A stretch of DNA of 32,012 nucleotides from the NCBI RefSeq assembly GCF_900659635.1, contig NZ_CAACVB010000076.1, positions 1 to 32,012 of the forward strand, written 5' to 3'. The translations under genes were made by a program, and so were the position numbers. Source of the stretch: Actinomadura roseirufa. GTDB taxonomy: Bacteria > Actinomycetota > Actinomycetes > Streptosporangiales > Streptosporangiaceae. Below are positions 7,476 to 14,744 of this stretch, piece by piece. The notes under the pieces are model-generated. The model was given only the letters and a program-made list of their open reading frames with translations. It made no database searches and was not told the origin of the DNA. The first letter of the stretch is position 1; each line of letters opens with the position of its first letter.

Positions 7476-8615
7476 ATGTCCATCGGAACCCTGCGCGAGG
7501 CGGACTACGTGGTCGCCGACTGGCAGTCGGCCGCCTTCGGCACCGGCCCCGCCGACCGCGCCCGGGCCGAGGCGGGCGTCGCCGCGGCCTACGCGGCCGG
7601 CGGCCTGGACGCCCCGGAACGGTACATATGGGCGTCGTCCCCGGCGCACGGCGCCGTCCTGGCGGCCGTCCTCGCCGGGCACGGCGGCGCCCTGGAGGAG
7701 GCGGGCCTGACCGGCCCGGTCGAGCGCGCCCGCGCCGAGCTGGGCGGAAGCGACGCGGGGGCGAGCGTGCTGAACGCCGTCCGGACGCGTCCGTGGGAGG
7801 CGGAACGTACCGCGGCCTGCTCCGAACAGGGGCCGGAGCAGTGGCCGCGGACGTGGGCCGAGACCGGCGGGCTGCTCTGGAACCAGGTGCAGTCGCTGGT
7901 CGTGCGGGTGCGCGCCGCCATCGGCGCGCTCGCCACCGAGGGCCCGTCCGAAGGGCCCGACGCGGCGCGCGACCGGGCCGAGTCCATCCTGCGGGCGGCG
8001 ACGCTCGACGCGGTCCTGGGCCAGCACGACGCGCCGTGGCTGGCGCAGTTCGAAGCCCTCGGGCGGCTGGACGGCCCGCTCGCCGGCCTCGCCGAGACCG
8101 CCCGCTCCGCCGGGTGGTGGTGGCCCTACGAGCGGCTCGTGATCCTGTCCGAGCGCCCCGCCGAACTGCACCGCGACGAGCCCGGCCGGCTGCACCGCGG
8201 CGACGGCCCGGCGCTCGCCTACCCCGACGGGTTCGGCCTGCACGCCTGGCGCGGCATGCCGATCCCGCCCGACTTCGTGGCGTCCCTGACCGGGCTCACC
8301 CACGGCCGCATCTCCGCCGAGGAGAACGCGGAGCTGCGCCGGGTCATGCTGGAGATCTTCGGGTACGACCGGTACCTCGCCGAGACGGGCGCGCGTCCCC
8401 TGCACCGGGACGAGACGGGCGTGCTGTGGTCGATCGACCTGCCCGGCGACGAGCCCGTGGTGATGGTCGAGGTGGTCAACTCCACCCCGGAGCCCGACGG
8501 GACGTACCGCACCTACTACCTGCGGGTCCCACCGACGACGCGCACCGCGCGCGCGGGCGTCGCGTGGACGTTCGGCGTGGACGAGGCCGACTACCACCCG
8601 CAGAAGCAGACCTGA
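7476..8615 (+). CDS. DUF6745-like protein, function unknown
   Basis: A 379-residue soluble protein. The N-terminal two-thirds is Ala/Glu-rich and helical. The C-terminal part has the features I associate with DUF6745: WWWPYERLVILSERP (about 209-223), ELHRDEPGRLHRGDGPALAYPDGFGLHAWRGMPIP with the repeated LHR.D/GDGPA.AYPDG.....W.G..IP pattern, and GARPLHRDETGVLWSIDLPGDEPVVMVEVVNSTPEPDGTYRTYYLRVPP near the end. No catalytic motif is recognisable; the role is unknown. Start at 7476, 10 nt after the stop of the 108-aa gene and cotranscribed with it. The gene ends against the minus-strand STM4011 operon with a shared terminator between. A link to that operon's leucine-rich-repeat genes is possible but rests only on position. 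Confidence 0.8.
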   Translation: MSIGTLREADYVVADWQSAAFGTGPADRARAEAGVAAAYAAGGLDAPERYIWASSPAHGAVLAAVLAGHGGALEEAGLTGPVERARAELGGSDAGASVLNAVRTRPWEAERTAACSEQGPEQWPRTWAETGGLLWNQVQSLVVRVRAAIGALATEGPSEGPDAARDRAESILRAATLDAVLGQHDAPWLAQFEALGRLDGPLAGLAETARSAGWWWPYERLVILSERPAELHRDEPGRLHRGDGPALAYPDGFGLHAWRGMPIPPDFVASLTGLTHGRISAEENAELRRVMLEIFGYDRYLAETGARPLHRDETGVLWSIDLPGDEPVVMVEVVNSTPEPDGTYRTYYLRVPPTTRTARAGVAWTFGVDEADYHPQKQT

Positions 8616-8643
8616 GCCGTTCCCCGCCCACGGCCCGGTTCCG

Positions 8644-8690
8644 GGCGGGCGCCCCTGGTAGCACTTCCCCCGTCACCAGCGGCGCCCGCC
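8644..8690. terminator. Bidirectional terminator hairpin
   Basis: Arms GGCGGGCGCC (8644-8653) and GGCGCCCGCC (8681-8690) pair perfectly. They are extended inward, past one C-C mismatch, by CTGGT (8655-8659) with ACCAG (8675-8679) around a 15-nt loop. The hairpin lies between the converging DUF6745-like gene and the STM4011 gene, whose stops are at 8615 and 8698, so it can serve both. No U-tract, as is common in high-GC actinobacteria. Confidence 0.75.
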
Positions 8691-8697
8691 TCGCTCC

Positions 8698-9552
8698 CTA
8701 GTCGCTCCCCAGCAACGCGGGGATGCGCTCAAGGACGCCCCCGGCGAACGTGTCGTAGAGGCCGAGCGGTTCCAGGTGCACGTAGCCGATGTGGCAGTCG
8801 CACATGTCGAGCGGGCACGGGCGCGGTGCCAGCGCCTCCTGGAAGGAACCGTCGTAGAGGTTCCCGAGGACGGCCGGGACGAAGTGGCAGCGCCGCACGG
8901 TGCCCTCGCCGTCGACCGACACGACGGTGTCGCCCGTACGGCACGGAAGGCCGCGGCTGGGGTGCGGGTGCCGGCTGACGGGGAAGAGGGGGTCGATCTC
9001 CGTCCAGGCGGCCGCCTCCACGTCGTCGTAGACCCGCCCTTCGGCGGCGTTGACCCACAGGTACGTCCCCGGGGGCAGGTCGGCGCGGAGGCGGCGGACG
9101 GCGCCGAGGTGCTCGGGCAGGCCGACGGTCCCGACGCTGAACCGGATCCCGCGCGCCGCCAGGTCCAGGCATTTGCCGAGGAACCGCTCGTAGGGGACCT
9201 GGCCCGGATGGAAGGTCGCCCACAGGGCCAGCCGGGACGGGTCGGCCTCGGCCGTCCACGACACCCGGTGGCTCAGGTTCGTCTGTATGGCGACGCGCTC
9301 CACGTGCGGCAGGTGGCTGAGCTCCACCAGGGCCCGCCGGTACCAGGACCGGACGAGCCCCTCTCCCCAGGGTGTGAACAGGACGGAGACACGGTGCTCT
9401 CGGCCGGCGACCCAGCCGGTGAAGCGTTCGAGGGCGGCGCGGTCGGCGCGCAGTGTCTCCGGCGAGTCGCGGCGTTTGGCGAACGGGCAGTACGGGCAGT
9501 CGTAGTCGCAGCTGGCGAGCGGCCCCCGGTACAGGAGAGTGAGGTGCTCCAT
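8698..9552 (-). CDS. STM4011 family radical SAM protein
   Basis: A 284-residue radical S-adenosylmethionine enzyme. The cluster-binding motif CxxxCxxC is Cys15, Cys19 and Cys22 (CDYDCPYC), unusually close to the N-terminus. A VSVLFTPWGEGLV segment and AIQTNLS (third-strand region) fit a partial TIM barrel. The C-terminal third carries further cysteines: LPCRTGDTVVSVDGEGTVRRC and then CPLDMCDC at about 246-253. This is a SPASM/twitch-like arrangement suggesting an auxiliary iron-sulfur cluster, as in peptide-modifying radical SAM enzymes. It is the last gene of the STM4015-STM4011 operon; its ATG overlaps the preceding stop (TGATG). The family is named from a Salmonella Typhimurium locus tag; its reaction is, to my knowledge, unknown. 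Peptide or protein modification is inference. Confidence 0.88.
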   Translation of the reverse strand: MEHLTLLYRGPLASCDYDCPYCPFAKRRDSPETLRADRAALERFTGWVAGREHRVSVLFTPWGEGLVRSWYRRALVELSHLPHVERVAIQTNLSHRVSWTAEADPSRLALWATFHPGQVPYERFLGKCLDLAARGIRFSVGTVGLPEHLGAVRRLRADLPPGTYLWVNAAEGRVYDDVEAAAWTEIDPLFPVSRHPHPSRGLPCRTGDTVVSVDGEGTVRRCHFVPAVLGNLYDGSFQEALAPRPCPLDMCDCHIGYVHLEPLGLYDTFAGGVLERIPALLGSD

Positions 9553-10874
9553 CAGCGCGCCTCGTAGGAGGCCATCAGCGCGTGGACACCGGAGGAGAAC
9601 AAGGCGGGGCCTATGGCGTCGGAGTGCGCGAGCCCTTCGGCGGTCAGCCTGACCGCGGCGGGCGTCGTCTCCACCCATTCCCGTTCGGTGAACAACACGA
9701 GCTCCGCGGCGAAGTCGTCGGTCACGTCGCTGCCGAAGCGCGCGCGGTAGGAGTCTCGTTCCAGTCCTTCGGCCTGGAGAAGCGACTGGAGCAGATGACG
9801 ACGGCGGCGTTCGGTGTCGTCGAGCCGGAAGCCCACGCGGGCGGTGGTGAAGTCGTCCTCGCGCACGTAGTCGTCGATGATGGACCGCACCTGGCTCGCC
9901 CCGACCGCGTACTCGAAGGAGTAGTGCAGTTCCGAGGTGTAGGAGCGGGCGCCGCACCCCAGCCCGACCATGCCGTCGGTCTGGCAGCAGTACTCGGTGC
10001 CGCCCGCCTTCTCCGACGGGAGCCGGAACATCCGCATCGACACCTGCTCGTAGCCCTCGGCCAGGAGATGGTCCCGGCCGATCCGGTAGAGGGTGAGACG
10101 CTGGTCGTCCCAGTCCTGGGCGCGGCGGCCCAGCCCCGTCAGGGGGCGGACGTAGAGGGGATAGAGGTAGAGTTCCTCAGGCCGCCACGCCAGTGCCGCG
10201 TTCAGGGAGTGCAGCCATGTGGCGGGGGTCTGGCCGTCGATGCCGTAGATCAGGTCGATGTTGAGCGTGGGGAAGCCGACCGCGCGGATCCGGTCCAGTG
10301 CCGCCTCGACCTCGGCGCGCTTCTGCGGCCGGACGGCGGCGCGGGCCTCCGCGTCGATGAAGCTCTGCACGCCGATGGACACTCGTGTGGTGCCCCGTTC
10401 GGCGAGGACCGTCAGCCGGTCGGTCGTAGCGGTGGCCGGTGACGTCTCCACCCCGAGGGGTATCGCCCCGAACCCAGGAAATCGCCCGGCTATGTCACAC
10501 AGCCGTTCCAGTTCGGCGGCGGTGAGGTAGGTGGGGGTGCCGCCACCGAAGGCGGCGGTGGCGAACGACGCGGCGCCTTCCGGTGAAGGGCCGTGGCCTG
10601 ACACCGCGCTCAGCTGGTCCAGAACCGCGGTGGCCTGCCGGTCCAGGGCGTCCAGGTAGGCGCCGGTGAGCTCTTCGGGCGCTCCGGTGCGCGTGAAGAG
10701 ATTGCAGAAGCCGCAGCGCATCTCGCAGAAGGGGATGTGCACGTAGAGGAAGAGTGCGTCGAGCGACTCGTCCGCCCAGACCTCGCGCAGGGGCGGCGCG
10801 GGGTCCAGTGGCCGGTAGGCGGTCTTGTGCGGATAGGCGTAGACGTATCCCTGGTAAGGGCCGGTTGAGATCAC
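9552..10874 (-). CDS. STM4012 family radical SAM protein (HemN-like)
   Basis: A 440-residue radical SAM protein of the HemN/HemW-like branch. FLYVHIPFCEMRCGFC carries the CxxxCxxC motif (Cys50, Cys54, Cys57), followed by NLF. Further HemN-type blocks are AAFGGGTPTYL, NIDLIYGIDGQT and the C-terminal YCCQTDGMVGLGCGARSY. The start is GTG at 10874 (MISTGPYQGYVYAYPHKTAYRPL), within a GTGA overlap with the hydrolase stop; an in-frame upstream ATG would intrude on that gene. Despite the HemN resemblance, it sits inside an operon with no haem genes, so coproporphyrinogen oxidase activity is unlikely. The named family (STM4012) always, as I recall, travels with STM4011, STM4013, STM4014 and STM4015. 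Its reaction is not known. Confidence 0.88.
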   Translation of the reverse strand: MISTGPYQGYVYAYPHKTAYRPLDPAPPLREVWADESLDALFLYVHIPFCEMRCGFCNLFTRTGAPEELTGAYLDALDRQATAVLDQLSAVSGHGPSPEGAASFATAAFGGGTPTYLTAAELERLCDIAGRFPGFGAIPLGVETSPATATTDRLTVLAERGTTRVSIGVQSFIDAEARAAVRPQKRAEVEAALDRIRAVGFPTLNIDLIYGIDGQTPATWLHSLNAALAWRPEELYLYPLYVRPLTGLGRRAQDWDDQRLTLYRIGRDHLLAEGYEQVSMRMFRLPSEKAGGTEYCCQTDGMVGLGCGARSYTSELHYSFEYAVGASQVRSIIDDYVREDDFTTARVGFRLDDTERRRRHLLQSLLQAEGLERDSYRARFGSDVTDDFAAELVLFTEREWVETTPAAVRLTAEGLAHSDAIGPALFSSGVHALMASYEAR

Positions 10875-11662
10875 GACAGAACGAACTCCCCGTACGGAAC
10901 GGTCCACACGACCTCGTGGCCGATGCGGTGCCCGGAATGGCCGTCCTCCCCGTACGCCGTCCCGTGATCCGAGCAGACGATCACGAGGCAGGGGCGGCGC
11001 ATGAGGGCGAACAGGCGGCCCAGATGGGCGTCGACGTGGCGCAGCGCCGCGGCGTGGCTCTCGCGGGTGTCGCCGTCCGCGGGTTGCGCGCCGTCCAGGT
11101 AGAACCAGTTGGGCTGGTGCAGGGACGCCACGTTCAGCAGCAGGAACAGGCGGCGCGCGGCGGGCAGCCGGGCCGTCACCTCGGCCACACGGTCGATCTG
11201 GTTGGGCAGGGACGCCGGGTCCGCGACGCCGAACCCGGGCTCCCAGTGACTCTCGGCGAACAGGGACGGCAGCGCCGAGCCGAGCGGGGTGAGCTTGTTG
11301 AAGAACCCGACGCCGCCGACGCAGACCGTGTGGTAGCCGGCGGCGGCCAGCCCGGACGGCAGGTCGGCGGTGTCGAACGTCCAGGTGCCCCCGGTGGTCG
11401 TCTCGCTCCCCGGGAAGCTCCCCGCGAACAGGCGGGGGTGGGGGCCGGGCGACGCCGGAGTCGGCAGGAACCCCGCCAGCATCGCCATGTGGGCGGCGTA
11501 GGTGAAGCTCCCCGGCGTGTGGCGACGCTCCCAGCGCCCCCCGGGAAGGAGCCCGGAGAGCGTGGGGGTCCCCCCGGTCGCCGCTTGTTCGGCGGCCACG
11601 TCGTAGCGCAGCGTGTCCAGTGTCACCAGCAGCACGTCGTGGCTGCCGATGACCGCGTTCAT
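10871..11662 (-). CDS. STM4013/SEN3800 family hydrolase (alkaline phosphatase superfamily)
   Basis: A 263-residue metal-dependent hydrolase-like protein. DTLRYD at residues 16-21 is the N-terminal metal-binding motif shared by sulfatases and related enzymes. GSFTYAAHMAMLAG (about 51-64) occupies the place of the sulfatase CxPSR nucleophile segment, with Thr54 (or Ser52) instead of a cysteine. This argues against a formylglycine sulfatase and for a phosphohydrolase- or transferase-like chemistry. CSDHGTAYGEDGHSGHRIGHE (about 230-250) supplies Asp232, His233 and further histidines for a second metal site. There is no signal peptide, so it acts in the cytoplasm. The start at 11662 is chosen for its ATGA overlap with STM4014; an ATG three codons earlier is possible. 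The substrate is unknown and is presumably an intermediate made by the neighbouring radical SAM or ATP-grasp enzymes. Confidence 0.85.
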   Translation of the reverse strand: MNAVIGSHDVLLVTLDTLRYDVAAEQAATGGTPTLSGLLPGGRWERRHTPGSFTYAAHMAMLAGFLPTPASPGPHPRLFAGSFPGSETTTGGTWTFDTADLPSGLAAAGYHTVCVGGVGFFNKLTPLGSALPSLFAESHWEPGFGVADPASLPNQIDRVAEVTARLPAARRLFLLLNVASLHQPNWFYLDGAQPADGDTRESHAAALRHVDAHLGRLFALMRRPCLVIVCSDHGTAYGEDGHSGHRIGHEVVWTVPYGEFVLS

Positions 11663-12777
11663 GTCGCGCATGCGGTCACTGCACGCGTCCGGTCCTGCGG
11701 TACATGCGGGGGGTTCTCCATCAGGGCGGCTCTGACCTGGGCAGTGTAGGTGTCCAGTCCTTCGGCGGGACCACCGGCCAGACCGGTGAGCCCGGGGAGC
11801 AGGTCACCGAACGCATTCACCTCGCCCACCGCGAACCGTTTCATCCCTATGCAGACGAGCAGATCGACGCCCACCATGAGGCTGCCGGGGAAGCAGGCGG
11901 CCGCCCGCGCGCACACGTCGAGAGCCCGGTGCCACCCGTCCTCTCCGAGCGCGCTCCGGACGGCGTCAAGGTCACCCCTGGCTCCGCCCAGGTGCAGGTT
12001 CGTCATGGGATGCCGACTCGTCCGGACGACGGCGTGGGTGGGCACTCCCCCGATGACCACCACCCGGAGGTCGAACACGCGCCCGTCCATCGCGGCCTTG
12101 GGAAGCCACCGCTCCACGTGGAGTCCGTCGGGGGCCAGGGCGTCGACCAGGGCCGCGACCTCCGCCTCGGTCTCGTACACGCGGACGCGCAGCGAGTTGA
12201 CGGGCCCGTCCGGGGTCATGGACGCCGACGTGACGGCCCTGACCCGCCCTCCGGGGGCGGTCTGAAGGGCGATGACGCCGGACGCGGACGAGCCGTGCGC
12301 CGGCTTGACGAACACACGCCGCTCCCCCGACTCCTCCATGCGGGCCCGCAACCCGGCATAGCCGTCCACGGACGGAAGCGCCACGGGGACCGGCACCCCG
12401 GCGGCCAGCAGCCTGGCGTGGGAGAGGCGCTTGTCGAACATCACCCCGATCTCCGTGACGTCTCCGAGGAGCCGCGCCCCCGCGCGCGTCACCGACGCGT
12501 CGATCCGTCCCAGCGCCACGGTGAACGCCCGGTACCAGGCGGCGCCGCCGCCCACGCGCGCCGGATCGCCGGGACCGCGCAGCAGCGCGTCGGCCTCGGC
12601 GTCCTCGCCCGGCGAGTCGACGCGGACCAGGTCACCGGGACCGGCGGGGACCGGGGCGCCGCGCAGCACGTCGGCCCAGGCGACGAGGACCGGCTCGGGC
12701 AGGCCGGACGAGCGGCACGCCGCGGCGAACAGCGCGGGCCGCCGGTCCCCGGGCGTGCCGACGACGAGCCAGGTCAT
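11659..12777 (-). CDS. STM4014 family protein (ATP-grasp-like)
   Basis: A 372-residue protein with an ATP-grasp fold signature. MFDKRLSHARLLAAGVPVP (about 113-131) opens the central domain. VFVKPAHGSSASGV (155-168) is the lysine/glycine-loop segment, FDLRVVVIGG (235-244) follows, and VGVDLLV (302-308) with VGEVNAFGD (317-325) resembles the acidic Mg-ATP-binding residues and the E-x-N motif. The pattern is like RimK-type ligases and the ATP-grasp enzymes of ribosomal peptide pathways, which join a carboxylate to an amine. The call to ATP-grasp is from motifs only. Both ends overlap neighbours by 4 nt. Within the operon it would be the ligase or carboxylate-activating step; its partner molecule is unknown. 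Confidence 0.85.
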   Translation of the reverse strand: MTWLVVGTPGDRRPALFAAACRSSGLPEPVLVAWADVLRGAPVPAGPGDLVRVDSPGEDAEADALLRGPGDPARVGGGAAWYRAFTVALGRIDASVTRAGARLLGDVTEIGVMFDKRLSHARLLAAGVPVPVALPSVDGYAGLRARMEESGERRVFVKPAHGSSASGVIALQTAPGGRVRAVTSASMTPDGPVNSLRVRVYETEAEVAALVDALAPDGLHVERWLPKAAMDGRVFDLRVVVIGGVPTHAVVRTSRHPMTNLHLGGARGDLDAVRSALGEDGWHRALDVCARAAACFPGSLMVGVDLLVCIGMKRFAVGEVNAFGDLLPGLTGLAGGPAEGLDTYTAQVRAALMENPPHVPQDRTRAVTACAT

Positions 12778-13706
12778 TCCGACACCGCGATGTAGGTGGC
12801 GCTGAAGACGAGGTCCCGGCCCACCCAGTCCGCCTCGCCGCGCGGGTCGGTGAGGTCCACCTCCACTCCGGGCAGCGCGGCCTTCACCCGGTCGGCCATC
12901 GCCTCGGCGAGGTAGTGGTGGTGCAGGTCGAGCCTGCGCAGATGCGTCAGGGGCTGGCCCGTCAGCAGGGCCTCCGCGCCGCGGTCGGACAGCATGCCCA
13001 AGGCCAGGCTCAGCGACTCCAGCCGCGCCACGACCGGCGCGGTGGCGAGGGCCTCGGCGAGCTCGTCCTGGAACCCGCCGTTCTCCAGGCCGAGGTGCCT
13101 GAGCGCTGGGAGGCGCTCGCCGGTGAGGATGGGCGCGTAGTCGCCGGGCGCCGAGGTGCCGTCGTACCAGTCGGAGCCGATCCACAGGTCGAGGTGTTCC
13201 AGCGCGGGCAGTTCGGCGGCGGCCACCGCGGTCGCGACCTCGGTGGGCAGCCCGCCGGACTCGATCCGCAGGACCCTCAGGCGGTCGCTGCGCGGCGGTT
13301 CGAACCGCAGGTCGGAGGCGCCGCGGATCTCAAGGTGCTCCAGCCCGGGGTACGCCTCGAACAGCGGCGTGATGTCGCCGTGCTTGATCCAGGAGATGTG
13401 GAGTTCCCAGTCGAGGATGTCGCCGAGGAACAGCGCCCGCAGGTTCGTGAACCGGTCCGCCGCGGCGACGAGCGACTCCACGGCGCCGCCGTCGTAGTCC
13501 CAGAAACCCAGGACGAGGTGAGTGATCCGTGTGGTGTCGACCCCCTCTGGGAGCCAGTCGAGCTTCTCCGGGGAGGCTCCCTGCTCGCGGTCGTAGATCC
13601 CCCACGCCACGTCGCCGGGGCCGGGCGGCGGTGTGCCGTCCGCCCCCGGGCCGGCCGCCCTGACGGGCAGGCCGGCGAACTCCGTGAGACGGTCGTGGAC
13701 GCTCAC
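12774..13706 (-). CDS. STM4015 family leucine-rich-repeat protein, copy 1 (downstream)
   Basis: A 310-residue cytoplasmic protein. After an N-terminal domain (HDRLTEFAGLPV...TRITHLVLGFWDYDG) come irregular leucine-rich repeats of the ribonuclease-inhibitor type: LEHLEIRGASDL, LRVLRIESGGL, LEHLDLWIG, LRHLGLENGGF, LESLSLALGML and LRRLDLHHHYL. The start is GTG at 13706, in a GTGA overlap with the upstream paralogue; frames extending further upstream are non-coding with respect to this protein. The C-terminal half is very similar to the upstream copy (for example GQPLTHLR.LDLHHH and RVKAALPGVEVDL in both). The ending YIAVSE / YVAVSE is shared. Such LRRs bind proteins or peptides, so this may be the recognition subunit or the substrate of the modifying enzymes downstream. 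That role is inference. Confidence 0.85.
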   Translation of the reverse strand: MSVHDRLTEFAGLPVRAAGPGADGTPPPGPGDVAWGIYDREQGASPEKLDWLPEGVDTTRITHLVLGFWDYDGGAVESLVAAADRFTNLRALFLGDILDWELHISWIKHGDITPLFEAYPGLEHLEIRGASDLRFEPPRSDRLRVLRIESGGLPTEVATAVAAAELPALEHLDLWIGSDWYDGTSAPGDYAPILTGERLPALRHLGLENGGFQDELAEALATAPVVARLESLSLALGMLSDRGAEALLTGQPLTHLRRLDLHHHYLAEAMADRVKAALPGVEVDLTDPRGEADWVGRDLVFSATYIAVSE

Positions 13707-14680
13707 TCCGAGACCGCCACGTAGCGCCAGTCGTCGTCCGTCGTCTCCTGGTCGTCGAGATCGACCTCGACGCCGGGCAGCGCCGCCTTCACCCGTTCCA
13801 TCATGGCGTCGGTCAGGAAGTGGTGGTGCAGGTCCAGCGCCCGCAGATGGGTGAGGGGCTGGCCGGACAGCAGCGCCTCGGCGCCCTGGTCGGTGAGGAT
13901 GCCCATGGCCAGGCTCAGCGACTCCAGCCGCGCCACGATCGGCGCGCCGGCGACCGCGGCGGCGATCTCGTCCTGGATCTCCGCGTCCTCCAAGCCGAGG
14001 TGGCGCAGGGCGGGCAGCCGCTCGCCCGCCAGGATCGGGGCCAGGTCGGCGACCGTCGCGTCCCCGCCGTAGTTGCCCTCGCCGAGCCACAGGTCCAGGT
14101 GCTCCAGGTTCGGCAGGTCGCTCGCGGCGACCGCCTGGACGACCGCCGCCGGCAGGCCGCCCGACTCGAACCGCAGCCTCCGCAGCACGTCGCTCTTGAT
14201 CGGTGCGAGGGTGAGGTCCTGCGCGCCCCGGATCTCGAAGCGCTCCAGGCCGGGGAACGCCTCGAACAGCGGCGAGATGTCGCCGTGCTCAATCCAGGAG
14301 ATCTCCGACTGGTCCCCGGGGATGTCGCCCACGAACAGCGCCTTCAGCTTGGGGAAGGAAGCGGCCGCTTCGGTCAGCAACGCCACCGGGTCGGCGGTGT
14401 TCTGATCATAGGACGCGCCCCAGTAGCCGATGACGAGTGCCGTGACCTCGGTGGTGTCGACCATGCCGAGGAACCGCGCGAAGGTGTCGGCGAACGGCTC
14501 CTCGTCGAATATCGTCCCGACGTACCAGGCTGCGTCAGCGGCCGCGGGAAGCTCCGGGCGGGGCTGCCCGTCGCCGTCCTCGCCGTCCTCGTCGTCGCCG
14601 CCGTCCGGGGCGACCGTCTCGCAGTTGAAGGTGAACACCGGCAGCCCGGCGTACTCCTCGAGGTATCCGTAAACGCCCAT
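13703..14680 (-). CDS. STM4015 family leucine-rich-repeat protein, copy 2 (upstream)
   Basis: A 325-residue paralogue of the gene immediately downstream, and the first gene of the tightly overlapping block. It has the same layout: YLEEYAGLPVFTFN at the N-terminus, then LRRs (LERFEIRGAQDL, LRRLRFESGGL, LEHLDLWLG, LRHLGLEDAEI, LESLSLAMGIL, LRALDLHHHFL). The main difference is an acidic insert GGDDEDGEDGDG at about residues 27-38, absent from copy 1. The triple histidine in LDLHHH is kept in both. AAAGGGA about 4 nt upstream of the ATG at 14680 is a good Shine-Dalgarno. It lies 64 nt after the AAA+ ATPase gene on the same strand. Tandem duplication followed by divergence suggests two partner specificities. 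No enzymatic motif is seen. Confidence 0.85.
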   Translation of the reverse strand: MGVYGYLEEYAGLPVFTFNCETVAPDGGDDEDGEDGDGQPRPELPAAADAAWYVGTIFDEEPFADTFARFLGMVDTTEVTALVIGYWGASYDQNTADPVALLTEAAASFPKLKALFVGDIPGDQSEISWIEHGDISPLFEAFPGLERFEIRGAQDLTLAPIKSDVLRRLRFESGGLPAAVVQAVAASDLPNLEHLDLWLGEGNYGGDATVADLAPILAGERLPALRHLGLEDAEIQDEIAAAVAGAPIVARLESLSLAMGILTDQGAEALLSGQPLTHLRALDLHHHFLTDAMMERVKAALPGVEVDLDDQETTDDDWRYVAVSE

Positions 14681-14744
14681 GGGTCCCTTTCACGAGTTCG
14701 TAGGGCCCATGTCCTATCAGCCGTGGAGGACAAACCGCCGCGCT

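Noticed and set aside
9552..10874. HemN/HemW haem-biosynthesis enzyme
   Set aside because: The HemN-like motifs are real, but the gene is locked by overlaps into the STM401x operon with no haem genes, and matches the STM4012 subgroup better.
10871..11662. Sulfatase
   Set aside because: No Cys or Ser-x-Pro-Ser-Arg formylglycine motif and no signal peptide; the position of the nucleophile has Thr/Ser.
14701..14720. Short imperfect hairpin between AAA+ and LRR genes as a terminator
   Set aside because: Only a 6-bp stem with a wobble pair; too weak compared with the 11-14 bp hairpins elsewhere in the window.
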